From the NCBI RefSeq assembly GCF_030913635.1, contig NZ_CP133188.1, forward strand, positions 1,612,001-1,676,000: a stretch of DNA of 64,000 nt. Reading direction: 5' to 3'. Made by a program: the position numbers and the translations under genes. The notes below the pieces were generated by a model that had not been told where the DNA came from, searched no databases, and was given only the letters and a program-made list of their open reading frames with translations. Origin of the DNA: Sedimentibacter sp. MB35-C1. Lineage in GTDB: Bacteria; Bacillota; Clostridia; Tissierellales; Sedimentibacteraceae. Shown piece after piece: positions 41,956-51,510 of this stretch (the stretch's first letter is position 1; each line of letters begins with the position of its first letter).

Positions 41956-43269
41956 ATGGCAAATTTTATAGTAATGCCCAAAATGGGACTGACCATGACG
42001 GAAGGTGTCATTTTAAACTGGAGAAAGCAAGAGGGGGATACGATTAAAAAGGGGGACATCATTTTTGATGTTGAAACAGATAAATTAACAAATGAATATG
42101 ATTCTAAAGCGGAAGGTGTATTAAGGAAAATACTGGTTGAGGAAGGCACGGTTCCGGTTTTGGCGCCTGTTGCAATAATAGGTAACGAGAATGAGGATAT
42201 AACAGATTTACTTAATCAGGCGAGTGGAACTGCTGAGCCTTCACTTGAAACGGAACAGTCAGCAGAAGTGCAGCCTGAGATTTCTACAGGTTCAATTGAT
42301 TCTAATAAAGGGGGAAGAGTCAAAGCATCTCCGAGAGCAAAAAAAATTGCCAGGGAATTAGGTGTGGACATTTCATTTGTAAAATCTACCGGTCCTGATG
42401 GTTCAGTTACAGAAAATGATGTTAAAAATTATGCGGATAAACTAAAGAACGAATCGAAAAAAGCATCTCCCACAGCTGCTGTTGTGGCATCACAGCTTGG
42501 TGTCGATACAAATGAAATAGAAAAAGATACAAGAATAATGAAAGATGACGTTATAAAATACAAGCTCAGCAAGGAATTGACCAAGTATGCAGCTCCTCAG
42601 GAGTTCAGAAAACCAATGAGCAGCATGAGAAAGGTTATTGCCAAAAGAATGCTGGAAAGCAAGCAGGTATCACCGACAGTTACATATAATCTAAAGGTTG
42701 ATACTACTGCTATGAAAAAGCTGAGAGAAGATATTAAGGATGAAATGAAGATTTCATATAATGATATACTTGTGAAAGTGCTGTCTAAAGTACTGCTTGA
42801 GTTCCCTGTTTTAAACAGCTCTGTGGACGGAAATGAAGTAGTTACGAGGAATTATGTTAATATGGGTGTAGCTGTGGCTTTGCCTGAAGGCTTGCTTGTA
42901 CCTGTAGTAAAATATGCCAATGTAAAAGGACTTAAAGAGATTTCGGAAGAGGTTAAGGCCCTTGCATCTAAAGCCAAAAGCAATGAGTTGACATCTGATG
43001 ATCTTACGGGAGGAACATTCACTATCAGCAATATTGGCATGTATGGAATGGAATCATTCACACCTATAGTCAACCAGCCGGAGGTTGCAATACTGGGAGT
43101 TAATGCTATTAACGAAGAAGTAAAGGTGGTTAATGGTGAAATAACAATAAAACCCATGATGAATTTAAGTCTGACAGCAGATCACAGAGTTGTTGACGGA
43201 GCGGAAGCGGCCAGGTTTATGGCCAAACTAAAGGAATACATAGAGAAGCCGGGACTTCTTTTATTATAG
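41956..43269 (+). CDS. acoC: Acetoin dehydrogenase E2, dihydrolipoamide acetyltransferase
   Basis: A 437-residue core subunit. ATG 41956 follows CAGGAGG. The lipoyl domain has Lys43 in VETDKLTNE as lipoylation site. Two E3/E1-binding segments follow: RVKASPRAKKIARELGVDI near 119 and a second, less conserved one, KASPTAAVVASQLGVD, near 169. The C-terminal acyltransferase domain ends with the catalytic ADHRVVDGAEAARF. It moves the acetyl group from the lipoyl arm to CoA. The second binding segment is unusual. The gene ends 11 bp before the E3 gene. Confidence 0.93.
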   Translation: MANFIVMPKMGLTMTEGVILNWRKQEGDTIKKGDIIFDVETDKLTNEYDSKAEGVLRKILVEEGTVPVLAPVAIIGNENEDITDLLNQASGTAEPSLETEQSAEVQPEISTGSIDSNKGGRVKASPRAKKIARELGVDISFVKSTGPDGSVTENDVKNYADKLKNESKKASPTAAVVASQLGVDTNEIEKDTRIMKDDVIKYKLSKELTKYAAPQEFRKPMSSMRKVIAKRMLESKQVSPTVTYNLKVDTTAMKKLREDIKDEMKISYNDILVKVLSKVLLEFPVLNSSVDGNEVVTRNYVNMGVAVALPEGLLVPVVKYANVKGLKEISEEVKALASKAKSNELTSDDLTGGTFTISNIGMYGMESFTPIVNQPEVAILGVNAINEEVKVVNGEITIKPMMNLSLTADHRVVDGAEAARFMAKLKEYIEKPGLLLL

Positions 43270-43280
43270 GAGGTGTGACA

Positions 43281-44669
43281 GTGAAGATAGCGATATTAGG
43301 AGGGGGTCCGGCAGGTTATGTAGCTGCTGTAAGAGCTGCCCAGCTTGGGGCAGAGGTAGTGCTTATAGAAAAGAAAAAGGTAGGAGGAACCTGTTTAAAC
43401 AGAGGGTGCATTCCTACTAAGGTTTTGCTTCATACGGCAGTTGAAATAGAAAAAGCTAACAATGATTTTAAGGAAATGGGAATTGAAATTGCGGGAGCCA
43501 AAGTGAACTGGAAACAGTTGCAAAAAAGAAAAGATAAAATAATAAGCAGGTTAGTAGGTGGAGTAGAAGGCCTATTAAAGAGCAATAAAATTATAAAAAT
43601 AGCTGGTGAAGGAAGGTTTAAGAGCACAAGAGAAATTATTGTGAAAAATGGATCGGAGGAAACAATTGTCGATTTTGATTATGCAGTGATTGCAACAGGC
43701 TCAAAGCCTGCGCGTATTCCGTTGCCGGGAATAAATTTGCCAGGAGTAATAACAAGTGATGAGGTGCTTTCCTTAAATGCTGTTCCAAAAAGCATGGCTA
43801 TAATAGGCGGAGGAGTTATCGGCACAGAAATAGCCGGTGTTTATTCAGCGTTGGGCTGCAAGGTATCAATAATTGAGATGCTTCCTGACATAGTAGAAGC
43901 GATGGATAAGGATATTGTAAAACCTCTAAAGGAAAAACTTATAAGCAGCGGGGTGGATATTTTCCTAAATACAAGGGTAGCATCTATTACAGAATCACAG
44001 GATGGCCTTGTGCTGAATGCAGAATCGGCTAATGGCAGCATATCTATTACTGCTGAAAAAGTGCTTTTATCAATAGGAAGAATACCGGTTACAGATAATC
44101 TTTCTTTAGACAGTGTAGGAATTAAAACAGACAGAGGAAGAATATCGGTAAATAAAAACATGCAGACAAGCATAGAAAATATATATGCCGTAGGAGATTG
44201 TATAGGAGGAGTAATGCTTGCTCATGTGGCATCAGCTGAAGGAATAATGGCTGTTGAAGCTATAATGAACAAAAAACCTCAAATTGATTTTAAAACAACT
44301 CCTTATTGTGTCTATACAAGACCAGAACTGGCCGGAGTCGGACTGACCGAAGAACAGGCGATTAAAAAGGGATATGATGTAAGAGTAGGTGCTGTTCCCA
44401 TGTATATAAATGGCAAATCGATGATAGAGGGAGAAACAGAAGGAATTGCAAAATATATTTCCGATGCAGATACAGGTGAAATTTTAGGACTTCATATTGC
44501 AGGACCGAGAGCAACTGATTTAATTGTTGAAGGAGCACTTGCTATAAGGCTTGAAGCTACAGTGGATGAAATTACTTCGACAATACATGCTCATCCAACT
44601 GTGGGAGAAATTCTTCACGAAGCAGCTCATGCAGTACATGGAAATGCTATCCACATTCCGAAGAGATAA
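43281..44669 (+). CDS. acoL: Dihydrolipoamide dehydrogenase (E3) of the acetoin complex
   Basis: A 462-residue FAD disulfide oxidoreductase. GTG 43281 is chosen for GGAGGT six bases upstream. FAD motif ILGGGPAGYVAA at the N-terminus; redox-active disulfide C38/C43 in GGTCLNRGCIPTK; NAD-binding AIIGGGVIGTEIAGVYSALG; second FAD motif IYAVGDCIGG; and the C-terminal catalytic dyad in HAHPTVGEILHEAAH. It reoxidises the lipoyl arm with NAD. It is the last gene of the operon, and the terminator at 44686 follows. Confidence 0.95.
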   Translation: MKIAILGGGPAGYVAAVRAAQLGAEVVLIEKKKVGGTCLNRGCIPTKVLLHTAVEIEKANNDFKEMGIEIAGAKVNWKQLQKRKDKIISRLVGGVEGLLKSNKIIKIAGEGRFKSTREIIVKNGSEETIVDFDYAVIATGSKPARIPLPGINLPGVITSDEVLSLNAVPKSMAIIGGGVIGTEIAGVYSALGCKVSIIEMLPDIVEAMDKDIVKPLKEKLISSGVDIFLNTRVASITESQDGLVLNAESANGSISITAEKVLLSIGRIPVTDNLSLDSVGIKTDRGRISVNKNMQTSIENIYAVGDCIGGVMLAHVASAEGIMAVEAIMNKKPQIDFKTTPYCVYTRPELAGVGLTEEQAIKKGYDVRVGAVPMYINGKSMIEGETEGIAKYISDADTGEILGLHIAGPRATDLIVEGALAIRLEATVDEITSTIHAHPTVGEILHEAAHAVHGNAIHIPKR

Positions 44670-44685
44670 AGTAATTATGAGAAGG

Positions 44686-44730
44686 AAAAAGAGGAAACCA
44701 GACATTTATGATTTTCTCTTTTTTATTTAG
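44686..44730 (+). terminator. Terminator of the aco operon
   Basis: AAAAAGAGGAAA (44686-44697) and TTTTCTCTTTTT (44712-44723) pair with one G-T. Confidence 0.65.
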
Positions 44731-44832
44731 AAAAGCTACTAAATAGTATGACATTTATAATATGTATGGTATAATATAAATATAGATCATGTGAATACTC
44801 TAGAAATAAAATATCTTATTAAGGAGAGTGTC

Positions 44833-46830
44833 ATGCAATATTCAATTGAAGACGCGGTTCAGGATTTGAATGAAGAATTGCGGTATTTAAAGCTTTTATC
44901 AAAGCAATTTCCAACTATTGCTTCTTGCTGTACGGAAATAATCAATTTGCAGGCAATATTAAATCTTCCTAAAGGAACCGAACATTTTTTATCAGACATA
45001 CATGGTGAGTATGAATCGTTTAACCATGTGTTAAAGAACGGATCAGGCAATATAAAACGAAAAATTACCGAGGTTTTTGGTGAAATAATGAGTGAAAAGG
45101 ATATAAAAAGTCTGGCTACACTTATATATTACCCTGAACAGAAGCTTGAAATTATACGTAAGCAGGAAGAAAACATAGAGGAATGGTATAAACTTACTAT
45201 TTACAGGCTTATAGTTGTAAGCAGAAAGGCTGCCTTCAAGTACACAAGAATGAAGGTAAGGAAGGCTTTACCAAAGGAGTTTGCATATATAATCGAGGAA
45301 CTCATGCACAAGGGCCCCGAAGAATATGACAAGGAAGAATACTACTGTGAAATAATAAACTCCATAATAAAAGTTGGAAGAGCCGATGAATTTATTGTTG
45401 CTATGTCTAAGCTGATTCAAAGGCTGGTCATTGACAGACTACATATTGTAGGCGATATTTTTGACAGAGGTCCGGGTGCAGAAAAGGTTATGGATACACT
45501 GCTGAACTATCATGCTGTGGATATTCAGTGGGGAAATCATGATGCGCTGTGGATGGGCGCTGCAGCAGGTCATGAGGCATGTATAGCGACAGTTCTGAGA
45601 ATATGTACCAGGTATGCTAATCTTGATACTGTAGAAGATGGATACGGAATTAATCTGCTTCCGCTTGCTACATTTGCACTTGAGTTTTACGGAGACGATG
45701 ACTGCGTACAATTTAAACCTAAAGTGGAAGGAAATACTGATTTTAAGGATAATCAGCTTAAACTTATAGCAAAAATGCATAAAGCTATTTCAATTATACA
45801 GTTTAAGCTTGAAGGCGAAGTAATAAGAAGACGTCCGCATTTTGGCATGGAAGACAGGCTGCTGCTTAATAAAATAAATTTCGAGGACGGAACGATTGAT
45901 TTGTGTGGCAGCACGTATAAATTAAATGATACTAATTTCCCAACGGTAGATCCAAAAAATCCGTATCTCATTACAAAAGAAGAAAGAGAAATAATTGATA
46001 AATTAAAATCATCATTTTTAAATAGTGAAAAACTTCAAAAACATATAAGGTTTCTGCTGGCTAATGGAAGCATGTACCTGAAGGTTAATTCAAATCTTCT
46101 ATATCATGGATGCATTCCTGTGAATGAAGACGGAACATTTAAAAAGGTAAGAATAGGATCATCGGGAAAAGAATACAGCGGCAAAGCTTTTTTTGACAGA
46201 CTTGAAATCTTAGTCAGAGAGGGATATTTTCATAAGAACAATCTTGAAGGAAAACTTTACGGAATGGATATGACATGGTATCTTTGGACCGGTCCTGACT
46301 CACCGCTGTTCGGTAAGGATAAGATGACTACATTTGAAAGATATTTTATTGATGATGTTAAAACTCATAAGGAAAAGAAAAATGCATACTTTAAGCTTGA
46401 AGACAGTGAAGAAATGTGCAGCTTGATATTTAAAGAGTTCGAATTGAATTCAGATTCTTCCCATATTATTAACGGTCATGTGCCTGTTAAATTTAAAAAC
46501 GGAGAAAGTCCGTTAAAGGCTAATGGAAAGCTGCTGGTTATTGATGGAGGTTTTTCAAAAGCATATCAGGGAACAACGGGTATTGCAGGATATACGCTTA
46601 TATATAATTCATACGGTTTGATTCTTGTATCTCACGATCCATTTGAATCTACTCAAAAAGCAATTGAAGAGGAAAAGGACATACATTCCACAACGATAGT
46701 TTTGCAAAAAGAGGTTGAAAGAAAAAGAGTGGGTGATACAGACAACGGTGAAGAGCTTAAGGAGCAAATAAAGGATCTGCAGATGCTTTTAGATGCTTAC
46801 AGGATAGGGATGATAAAAGAGCAGAGCTAG
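44833..46830 (+). CDS. fbp: Fructose-1,6-bisphosphatase class III
   Basis: A 665-residue cytoplasmic gluconeogenic phosphatase. ATG 44833 follows AAGGAGAG; a GTG further upstream would add non-family residues. The metallophosphatase motifs are [14 protein letters not shown] near the N-terminus, [31 protein letters not shown] and, near the end, IINGHVPVK. Length and sequence are those of the manganese-dependent class III enzymes of Firmicutes. TATAAT (44770-44775) with ATGACA 16 bp upstream is a likely promoter. The mRNA probably ends at the large hairpin at 46879, which overlaps ytrH. Confidence 0.95.
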   Translation: MQYSIEDAVQDLNEELRYLKLLSKQFPTIASCCTEIINLQAILNLPKGTEHFLSDIHGEYESFNHVLKNGSGNIKRKITEVFGEIMSEKDIKSLATLIYYPEQKLEIIRKQEENIEEWYKLTIYRLIVVSRKAAFKYTRMKVRKALPKEFAYIIEELMHKGPEEYDKEEYYCEIINSIIKVGRADEFIVAMSKLIQRLVIDRLHIVGDIFDRGPGAEKVMDTLLNYHAVDIQWGNHDALWMGAAAGHEACIATVLRICTRYANLDTVEDGYGINLLPLATFALEFYGDDDCVQFKPKVEGNTDFKDNQLKLIAKMHKAISIIQFKLEGEVIRRRPHFGMEDRLLLNKINFEDGTIDLCGSTYKLNDTNFPTVDPKNPYLITKEEREIIDKLKSSFLNSEKLQKHIRFLLANGSMYLKVNSNLLYHGCIPVNEDGTFKKVRIGSSGKEYSGKAFFDRLEILVREGYFHKNNLEGKLYGMDMTWYLWTGPDSPLFGKDKMTTFERYFIDDVKTHKEKKNAYFKLEDSEEMCSLIFKEFELNSDSSHIINGHVPVKFKNGESPLKANGKLLVIDGGFSKAYQGTTGIAGYTLIYNSYGLILVSHDPFESTQKAIEEEKDIHSTTIVLQKEVERKRVGDTDNGEELKEQIKDLQMLLDAYRIGMIKEQS

Positions 46831-46878
46831 AAATTCTGTATTGATAAATAAATTGTATAAATAGAACCATAGTATCAT

Positions 46879-46945
46879 AAAGACATTTAATCATACATAC
46901 CTTGTAAAAAGAAATATAAAGGTATGGTGATTAAATGTCTTCTTT
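46879..46945 (+). terminator. fbp terminator-like stem that covers the ytrH start
   Basis: The left arm, AAGACATTTAATCATAC... (46880-46903), pairs with AAGGTATGGTGATTAAATGTCTT (46919-46941) around one bulge, followed by CTTTTTAT. The right arm contains the ytrH translation start (ATG 46935) and its weak ribosome-binding site. Confidence 0.65.
46892..46899 (+). promoter_or_regulatory. Candidate sigma-E -10 element for ytrH
   Basis: CATACATA resembles the sporulation sigma-E -10 consensus CATACANT, with ATCATAA upstream at 46874-46880 as possible -35. A transcript from here would lack the left arm of the stem. This call is tentative. Confidence 0.35.
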
Positions 46946-47273
46946 TTATATAAGTGCCATTCACAATTTTTTGACTGCATTTGGTGTGGTTGTAGGAGCA
47001 AGTTTATTTTCAGGATTGGGAGCTGTCCTTTCAAACCAGCCGCCGTACAAAATTATGGTTGAGACGGCAAACTCCATAAAAATATGGGCAATAGCAGCGT
47101 CCTTGGGAGGAACATTTGCATCATTTACGGTAATTGAAAAAGGGATATTTGACGGCGAAATACGCACGTTAATTAAGCAGCTGCTTTACATATTGATTTC
47201 TCTGACAGGCGCTAATGTGGGGTATGAATTTATCAGGCTGCTTCAAAGGTGTGGTATAATATGGGGAAGATAA
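46935..47273 (+). CDS. ytrH: Sporulation protein YtrH
   Basis: A 112-residue membrane protein, MSSFYISAIHNFLTAFGVVVGASLFSGLGAVL..., matching YtrH of Bacillus, which is made in the mother cell and needed for normal spore formation. It has three hydrophobic segments (FLTAFGVVVGASLFSGLGAVL, IWAIAASLGGTFASF, LLYILISLTGANVGYEF). The ribosome-binding site is weak and lies in the stem described above. ytrI overlaps its 3' end, as in other spore formers. Confidence 0.88.
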   Translation: MSSFYISAIHNFLTAFGVVVGASLFSGLGAVLSNQPPYKIMVETANSIKIWAIAASLGGTFASFTVIEKGIFDGEIRTLIKQLLYILISLTGANVGYEFIRLLQRCGIIWGR

Positions 47274-47755
47274 AGCAGAAGGGGTATCCTTTTATAATAT
47301 GCTTCATGACAGGCCTGCTGTGGGGAGTAATACTGGGAGCAATATCCATAAGCCTGCTTGTAAGCTATAGGATGGATTCGTTTTATGAGAAAATTGCGTA
47401 TCTTGAAAATACAATAGCTGATAAAGATGAAAAGCTTGCAAAGCTGGAGAAGTCTATAAATAATAAAGAGACTGTTCTGAAAGACGTTGAGATTGTATTG
47501 GAGTTTACTGACTTCAACGAAGAGCAGATCCACCAAATTAATAGTATGGAAATTGAAAAATCCATCAAGGAAAAATACAGATCTTTGCTGGGAAAGGAAA
47601 TTAAAGGACTGGATGCGGAGATACTTTTTCAGGTTATAAATAAAAGGATATTAAGGCTTGGTGGGACAGAGTATCAATTGACTGTGAACAAGTTAGTTCT
47701 GACTGATATATTAAAATTATGGGTTCAGGTGTCTAAAATAGAAGTAGAATCCTAA
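47261..47755 (+). CDS. ytrI: Sporulation protein YtrI-like
   Basis: A 164-residue protein. ATG 47261 is chosen (AAAGGTG upstream); it overlaps the last 13 bases of ytrH. One membrane segment (FIICFMTGLLWGVILGAISISLLV) is followed by a coiled-coil stretch rich in Lys and Glu (YLENTIADKDEKLAKLEKSINNKE) and a small soluble C-terminal domain. Size, topology and position after ytrH fit YtrI, a sporulation membrane protein. Sequence identity with the Bacillus protein is not obvious by eye, so the name rests largely on synteny. Confidence 0.75.
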   Translation: MGKIKQKGYPFIICFMTGLLWGVILGAISISLLVSYRMDSFYEKIAYLENTIADKDEKLAKLEKSINNKETVLKDVEIVLEFTDFNEEQIHQINSMEIEKSIKEKYRSLLGKEIKGLDAEILFQVINKRILRLGGTEYQLTVNKLVLTDILKLWVQVSKIEVES

Positions 47756-48000
47756 TTCAATATAGTTATTTGTATATAAGCAAAAAAATATTTTTTTATA
47801 TTTTTAATTTGCTTATGAAAATGCAGTTAAAAAATTAATTCATTGGAAAAATAATATATGTATCAAACTAAAGTTTAAGGTAAAAATAAGACTACAGAAA
47901 TAAAAGTGCTAATAAATTTTTAAGCAACACCACATAGAACATTGTATATAAGAAAGACACATATCACACTTTTATTTTAACCGTTATTCAGGAGACTTAT

Positions 48001-48165
48001 ATGACAGACAACAAAATGAAAAGCACAAGAAATAACAAAAAGCATGATGGTAAATTCCGCTCTAAGCATATTACGCATAATCCTCAAGCGGAAAGTGCCA
48101 GAGCAGTATTTGGATTAAAAGATGATAATTATCAGGATAGAGTTGATCATCAAAATGAAAGGTAG
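48001..48165 (+). CDS. Small basic protein, CPC_1213-like
   Basis: A 54-residue ORF, MTDNKMKSTRNNKKHDGKFR...VDHQNER, behind CAGGAG eight bases upstream and followed by a strong terminator, so it is a real short gene. The centre KFRSKHITHNPQAESARAVFG recalls, from memory, a small clostridial family named CPC_1213. It is hydrophilic and basic in the first half and has no cysteine. Function unknown; such proteins are often sporulation-related or stress-related, but nothing here shows it. Confidence 0.65.
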   Translation: MTDNKMKSTRNNKKHDGKFRSKHITHNPQAESARAVFGLKDDNYQDRVDHQNER

Positions 48166-48171
48166 CTGCAG

Positions 48172-48204
48172 AAAGGCTGTTGCGAAGAGTAACAGCCTTT
48201 TTTT
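48172..48204 (+). terminator. Terminator of the small basic protein gene
   Basis: AAAGGCTGTT (48172-48181), nine-base loop, AACAGCCTTT (48191-48200), then TTTTA. Confidence 0.92.
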
Positions 48205-48355
48205 ATTGTGAAATTTATGGCAAAACTTAGTGATGAACGGCATGATATCATTGACTTGTAATGAATGAAGATATATAATTTAAGAATAGAATAGTCTATT
48301 TTAAGCCAAAGGCTTTCTAAGTACGGAATTAATAAAAACAGGGCAGGTGTGAATT

Positions 48356-49381
48356 ATGGAATTTTATAAAATTTTACAGGATCTTGACAGCAGCAAGGAC
48401 AACGTGGTTTTTACATATTTGACAGGCAAAAATAAGGGAGCAAAGCTGATTTTATCAGATGGTGAAAAAATATATTCTGAATCAAATGATAGCGTAGATT
48501 GGAAAAAAGCGGCTGAGTCCATGCCTGTAAATAAAAAAAGTCAGACTGTTTTAGTGGATGGTGAAAAAATATACATTGAATTTTTAAGAAAGAGCTACAG
48601 TGCAGTAGTGTGTGGGGCTGGTCATGTTTCAATTGCGATAATTAAAATGTGCAATCTCATGGATTTACCAGTTACAGTAATTGATGACAGAATGATTTTT
48701 ACAAACAATGCAAAGGCGGCTGGAGCTGACAATGTTATGTATGAGCCATTTGAGGATGCATTGGACAAGATTGAAGGTGACAGCGGAACGTTTTTCATAA
48801 TCGTTACCAGAGGACACAGATATGATCAAATGTGTCTGGAAAAAATTATTAACAAAGAAAACGCATATATAGGAATGATTGGCAGCAGACTTCGCGTAGG
48901 CAAGGTGCTTGATTATTTGGAAGAAAAAGGAGTTCCCAGAGAAAAGCTTGACATGGTTCATACTCCTATTGGATTGAAAATAGGTGCAGAAACACCTGCT
49001 GAGATTGCTGTTTCTATAATGGCTGAGATAATAGAAATAAAAAATAAGAAGTCAGGAATGAGCTCATTTGATAAAGAGCTGGTAGATGCAATATCCGGTG
49101 AAAAGTTAAAAAACATCCCAAAAGCCGTAGTAACAATTGTTTCAAGAAAGGGTTCTTCGCCGAGAGACGTAGGGACTAAAATGATTGTGTGCAAGGACGG
49201 CACAATGATCGGTACTATCGGAGGAGGCTGCGTTGAGGCTGAGCTAAGACAAAAGGCGTTTAACGCTCTAGACGCTCAAAGATGCGAGTTGGTCAAGGTG
49301 GATATGACAGGTCAGGAAGCCGAGGATGACGGAATGGTCTGCGGTGGCATAATCGAGGTGTTTATAGACCCTATTATGTAA
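48356..49381 (+). CDS. XdhC/CoxI-family protein
   Basis: A 341-residue cytoplasmic protein of the XdhC/CoxI family, which delivers and sulfurates molybdenum cofactor for hydroxylases. A Rossmann part comes first (SAVVCGAGHVSIAIIKMCNLMDLPVTVIDDR near 80-110, TRGHRYDQ, IGMIGSRLR), and the XdhC_CoxI signature is C-terminal (KAVVTIVSRKGSSPRDVGTKMIV and GTIGGGCVEAELRQKA near 260-305). This order is the reverse of the classical XdhC. Its client may be the molybdenum hydroxylase at 17173-20803, 27 kb away. ATG 48356 follows CAGGTG. Confidence 0.85.
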   Translation: MEFYKILQDLDSSKDNVVFTYLTGKNKGAKLILSDGEKIYSESNDSVDWKKAAESMPVNKKSQTVLVDGEKIYIEFLRKSYSAVVCGAGHVSIAIIKMCNLMDLPVTVIDDRMIFTNNAKAAGADNVMYEPFEDALDKIEGDSGTFFIIVTRGHRYDQMCLEKIINKENAYIGMIGSRLRVGKVLDYLEEKGVPREKLDMVHTPIGLKIGAETPAEIAVSIMAEIIEIKNKKSGMSSFDKELVDAISGEKLKNIPKAVVTIVSRKGSSPRDVGTKMIVCKDGTMIGTIGGGCVEAELRQKAFNALDAQRCELVKVDMTGQEAEDDGMVCGGIIEVFIDPIM

Positions 49382-49592
49382 TAACAATTGTAATGCAAGC
49401 TGTTTAAAAATTTAATCGGCTTGCATTTTTATTTTATACTTCCAAAGCTCAATTTTTTACTTTTGTTGATGAAATTAGTAGATATGTGGCGAATCGTAAT
49501 TTCTAGTGACAGCATAATAATTATATTTATTGAAAATTTTATTGATTTAATATATAATTCCTTGTAAAAGAGGAAATTAAGAGGAGAAAAAT

Positions 49593-50537
49593 ATGTCAAC
49601 GGAAGAGTTTTGTTACAGCTCATCAGACGGAAAAACTAAAATACATGCGGTTAAATGGGTGCCCGAAGGTGAAATTAAGGCTGTAATGCAGATTTCCCAC
49701 GGAATGCTTGAACATATAGAAAGATATGACGAATTTGCCGGATATATGGCGGAACATGGGGTACTTGTAGCAGGCAACGATCATCTGGGGCATGGAAAGT
49801 CTGTCTTAAGCGAAAATAACAGAGGTTATTTCGGAGAGGGCGGAAGCAGATTTCTTATTGAGGATATGCATAAACTGATGAATATTTTGAAAAATGACTA
49901 TCCTGATTTACCATTTTTCATATTGGGTCACAGCATGGGGTCATTTCTCACCAGACAGTTTATAAATTTGTACGGGAACAAAATTGATGGAGCAGTAATT
50001 TCAGGAACAGGTCAGCCTCCGTATTGGGTTATAAAGTCTGGGATTTTTATTACTAAATTTATAGCTTCATTTAAAAGTTGGAGATATAGAAGCAGATTTG
50101 TAAACTATTTGTCGGTTGGCAGTAACAATAAGAAATTTAAACCTAGCAGGACAAAATTTGATTGGCTCACAAGAGATGATGATAAGGTTGACGAATATGT
50201 TTCAGACCCGAGAATAAGTTTTATATTTACCCTGAACGCATTTTACAATATGTTTGAAGTTATGATTTCTATGAATGAAAAAGAAAGAATTGAAGCCATT
50301 CCCAACAATCTTCCGTTGATATTTATATCCGGAGATAATGATCCTGTGGGCAAATTCGGCAACGATGTGAGAAGGGTGTCAGGATTATATAGACAGTTTG
50401 GTAAGAAAAATATTTCGGTAAAAATATATAGTGGAGACAGGCATGAAGTCCTGAACGAATTGGACAGAGAGCAGGTTTACGAAGATGTTTTGATGTGGAT
50501 GGATGAACTTTTTGCAGAGAATGAGTCTATGCACTGA
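49593..50537 (+). CDS. Alpha/beta hydrolase, monoacylglycerol lipase / lysophospholipase type
   Basis: A 314-residue Hydrolase_4-type enzyme without signal peptide. The nucleophile elbow is GHSMGS with Ser114; the oxyanion segment is QISHGMLEHIERYDEFA; the Asp is expected in ISGDNDPVG near 250 and the His in YSGDRHEVLNE near 290. Homologues cleave monoacylglycerols or lysophospholipids in the cytoplasm. ATG 49593 follows AAGAGGAGA. It is a single gene and the true ester substrate is open. Confidence 0.88.
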   Translation: MSTEEFCYSSSDGKTKIHAVKWVPEGEIKAVMQISHGMLEHIERYDEFAGYMAEHGVLVAGNDHLGHGKSVLSENNRGYFGEGGSRFLIEDMHKLMNILKNDYPDLPFFILGHSMGSFLTRQFINLYGNKIDGAVISGTGQPPYWVIKSGIFITKFIASFKSWRYRSRFVNYLSVGSNNKKFKPSRTKFDWLTRDDDKVDEYVSDPRISFIFTLNAFYNMFEVMISMNEKERIEAIPNNLPLIFISGDNDPVGKFGNDVRRVSGLYRQFGKKNISVKIYSGDRHEVLNELDREQVYEDVLMWMDELFAENESMH

Positions 50538-50712
50538 TTAGCTATACATCTAAATGTGTATTGACAGCCGGAGCGCAGCAGGAGTTTAGAAAGCAGTAGA
50601 TATATATGCCAAGATGGTTCATTTCATGGTAATACTCTATATTTTTAATATATTGTTGATTAATTGTGTCAGTAAGTATAATATTATATATAATAATAAT
50701 TGGGGTGATATT

Positions 50713-51390
50713 ATGCTTAATGAAATTGATCTTGAATATTTAGAATACAACTTACCATTTTGGAACAATCTTGACAAATCGGAAAAAGCTCTGATAAAAA
50801 ACAATACTACAAAAGTATTTTATGATAAAGATGAAATTTTGCATAGCGCAGAAAACGAATGTCTTGGCCTGCTCCTTATTCAAAAGGGAGGCCTGCGCGT
50901 CTATATAATGTCTGAGGATGGAAGAGAAGTTACGTTATACAGGCTTTCAGAAGGAGATACCTGTGTTTTGTCGGCGTCATGCATATTAAATAATATAACA
51001 TTTGACGTTATGATAAACTCAGAGACAAAAACTGAAGTTCTGCAGCTGAATGTAGGAACATTCAGTCAGCTTAACAATCAAAACATATATGTTGAGAATT
51101 TTGCTTACAAGAATACAGTAGAAAGATTTTCGGACGTAATGTGGGCTATTGAGCAAATTTTATTTATGAGCTTTGACAAAAGGCTTGCTACATTTCTTAT
51201 AGACGAAATTGCTAAAAATAGAACAACAGATATAAGCCTTACACACGAGCAGATAGCAAAGTATCTTGGCAGTGCTAGAGAAGTTGTTTCAAGGATGCTC
51301 AAAACTTTTGAGTCCCAGGGAATACTTAAGTTGTCCAGAGGATTGATACGTGTTACGGATAAAGAAAAACTCAAAGAAATGGTAATATAA
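50713..51390 (+). CDS. Crp/Fnr-family transcription regulator
   Basis: A 225-residue regulator. ATG 50713 follows GGGGTGAT; an earlier frame start lacks a ribosome-binding site. An N-terminal cyclic-nucleotide-binding-type beta-barrel (YDKDEILHSAENECLGLLLIQKGGLRVYIMSEDGREVTL) is followed by a C-terminal winged helix (SLTHEQIAKYLGSAREVVSRMLKTFESQGIL). Cysteines in ECLG and in GDTCVLSASC could bind a cluster or heme or act as redox sensors, but the classical FNR N-terminal Cys cluster is absent. The effector and targets are unknown. Confidence 0.87.
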   Translation: MLNEIDLEYLEYNLPFWNNLDKSEKALIKNNTTKVFYDKDEILHSAENECLGLLLIQKGGLRVYIMSEDGREVTLYRLSEGDTCVLSASCILNNITFDVMINSETKTEVLQLNVGTFSQLNNQNIYVENFAYKNTVERFSDVMWAIEQILFMSFDKRLATFLIDEIAKNRTTDISLTHEQIAKYLGSAREVVSRMLKTFESQGILKLSRGLIRVTDKEKLKEMVI

Positions 51391-51433
51391 GCAGAATAGT
51401 AATTATTTCAATATGATTATTTATATCTAAAAC

Positions 51434-51472
51434 AAAGCCGTAAGATAGAAATAGCTCTTACGGCTTTGTTAT
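51434..51472. terminator. Terminator after the Crp/Fnr gene
   Basis: AAAGCCGTAAGA (51434-51445) and TCTTACGGCTTT (51456-51467), then GTTATA. It lies between convergent genes. Confidence 0.8.
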
Positions 51473-51510
51473 ATTATAATATTTGATTGTGTTTCTTTAA
51501 ACTTTCTATT

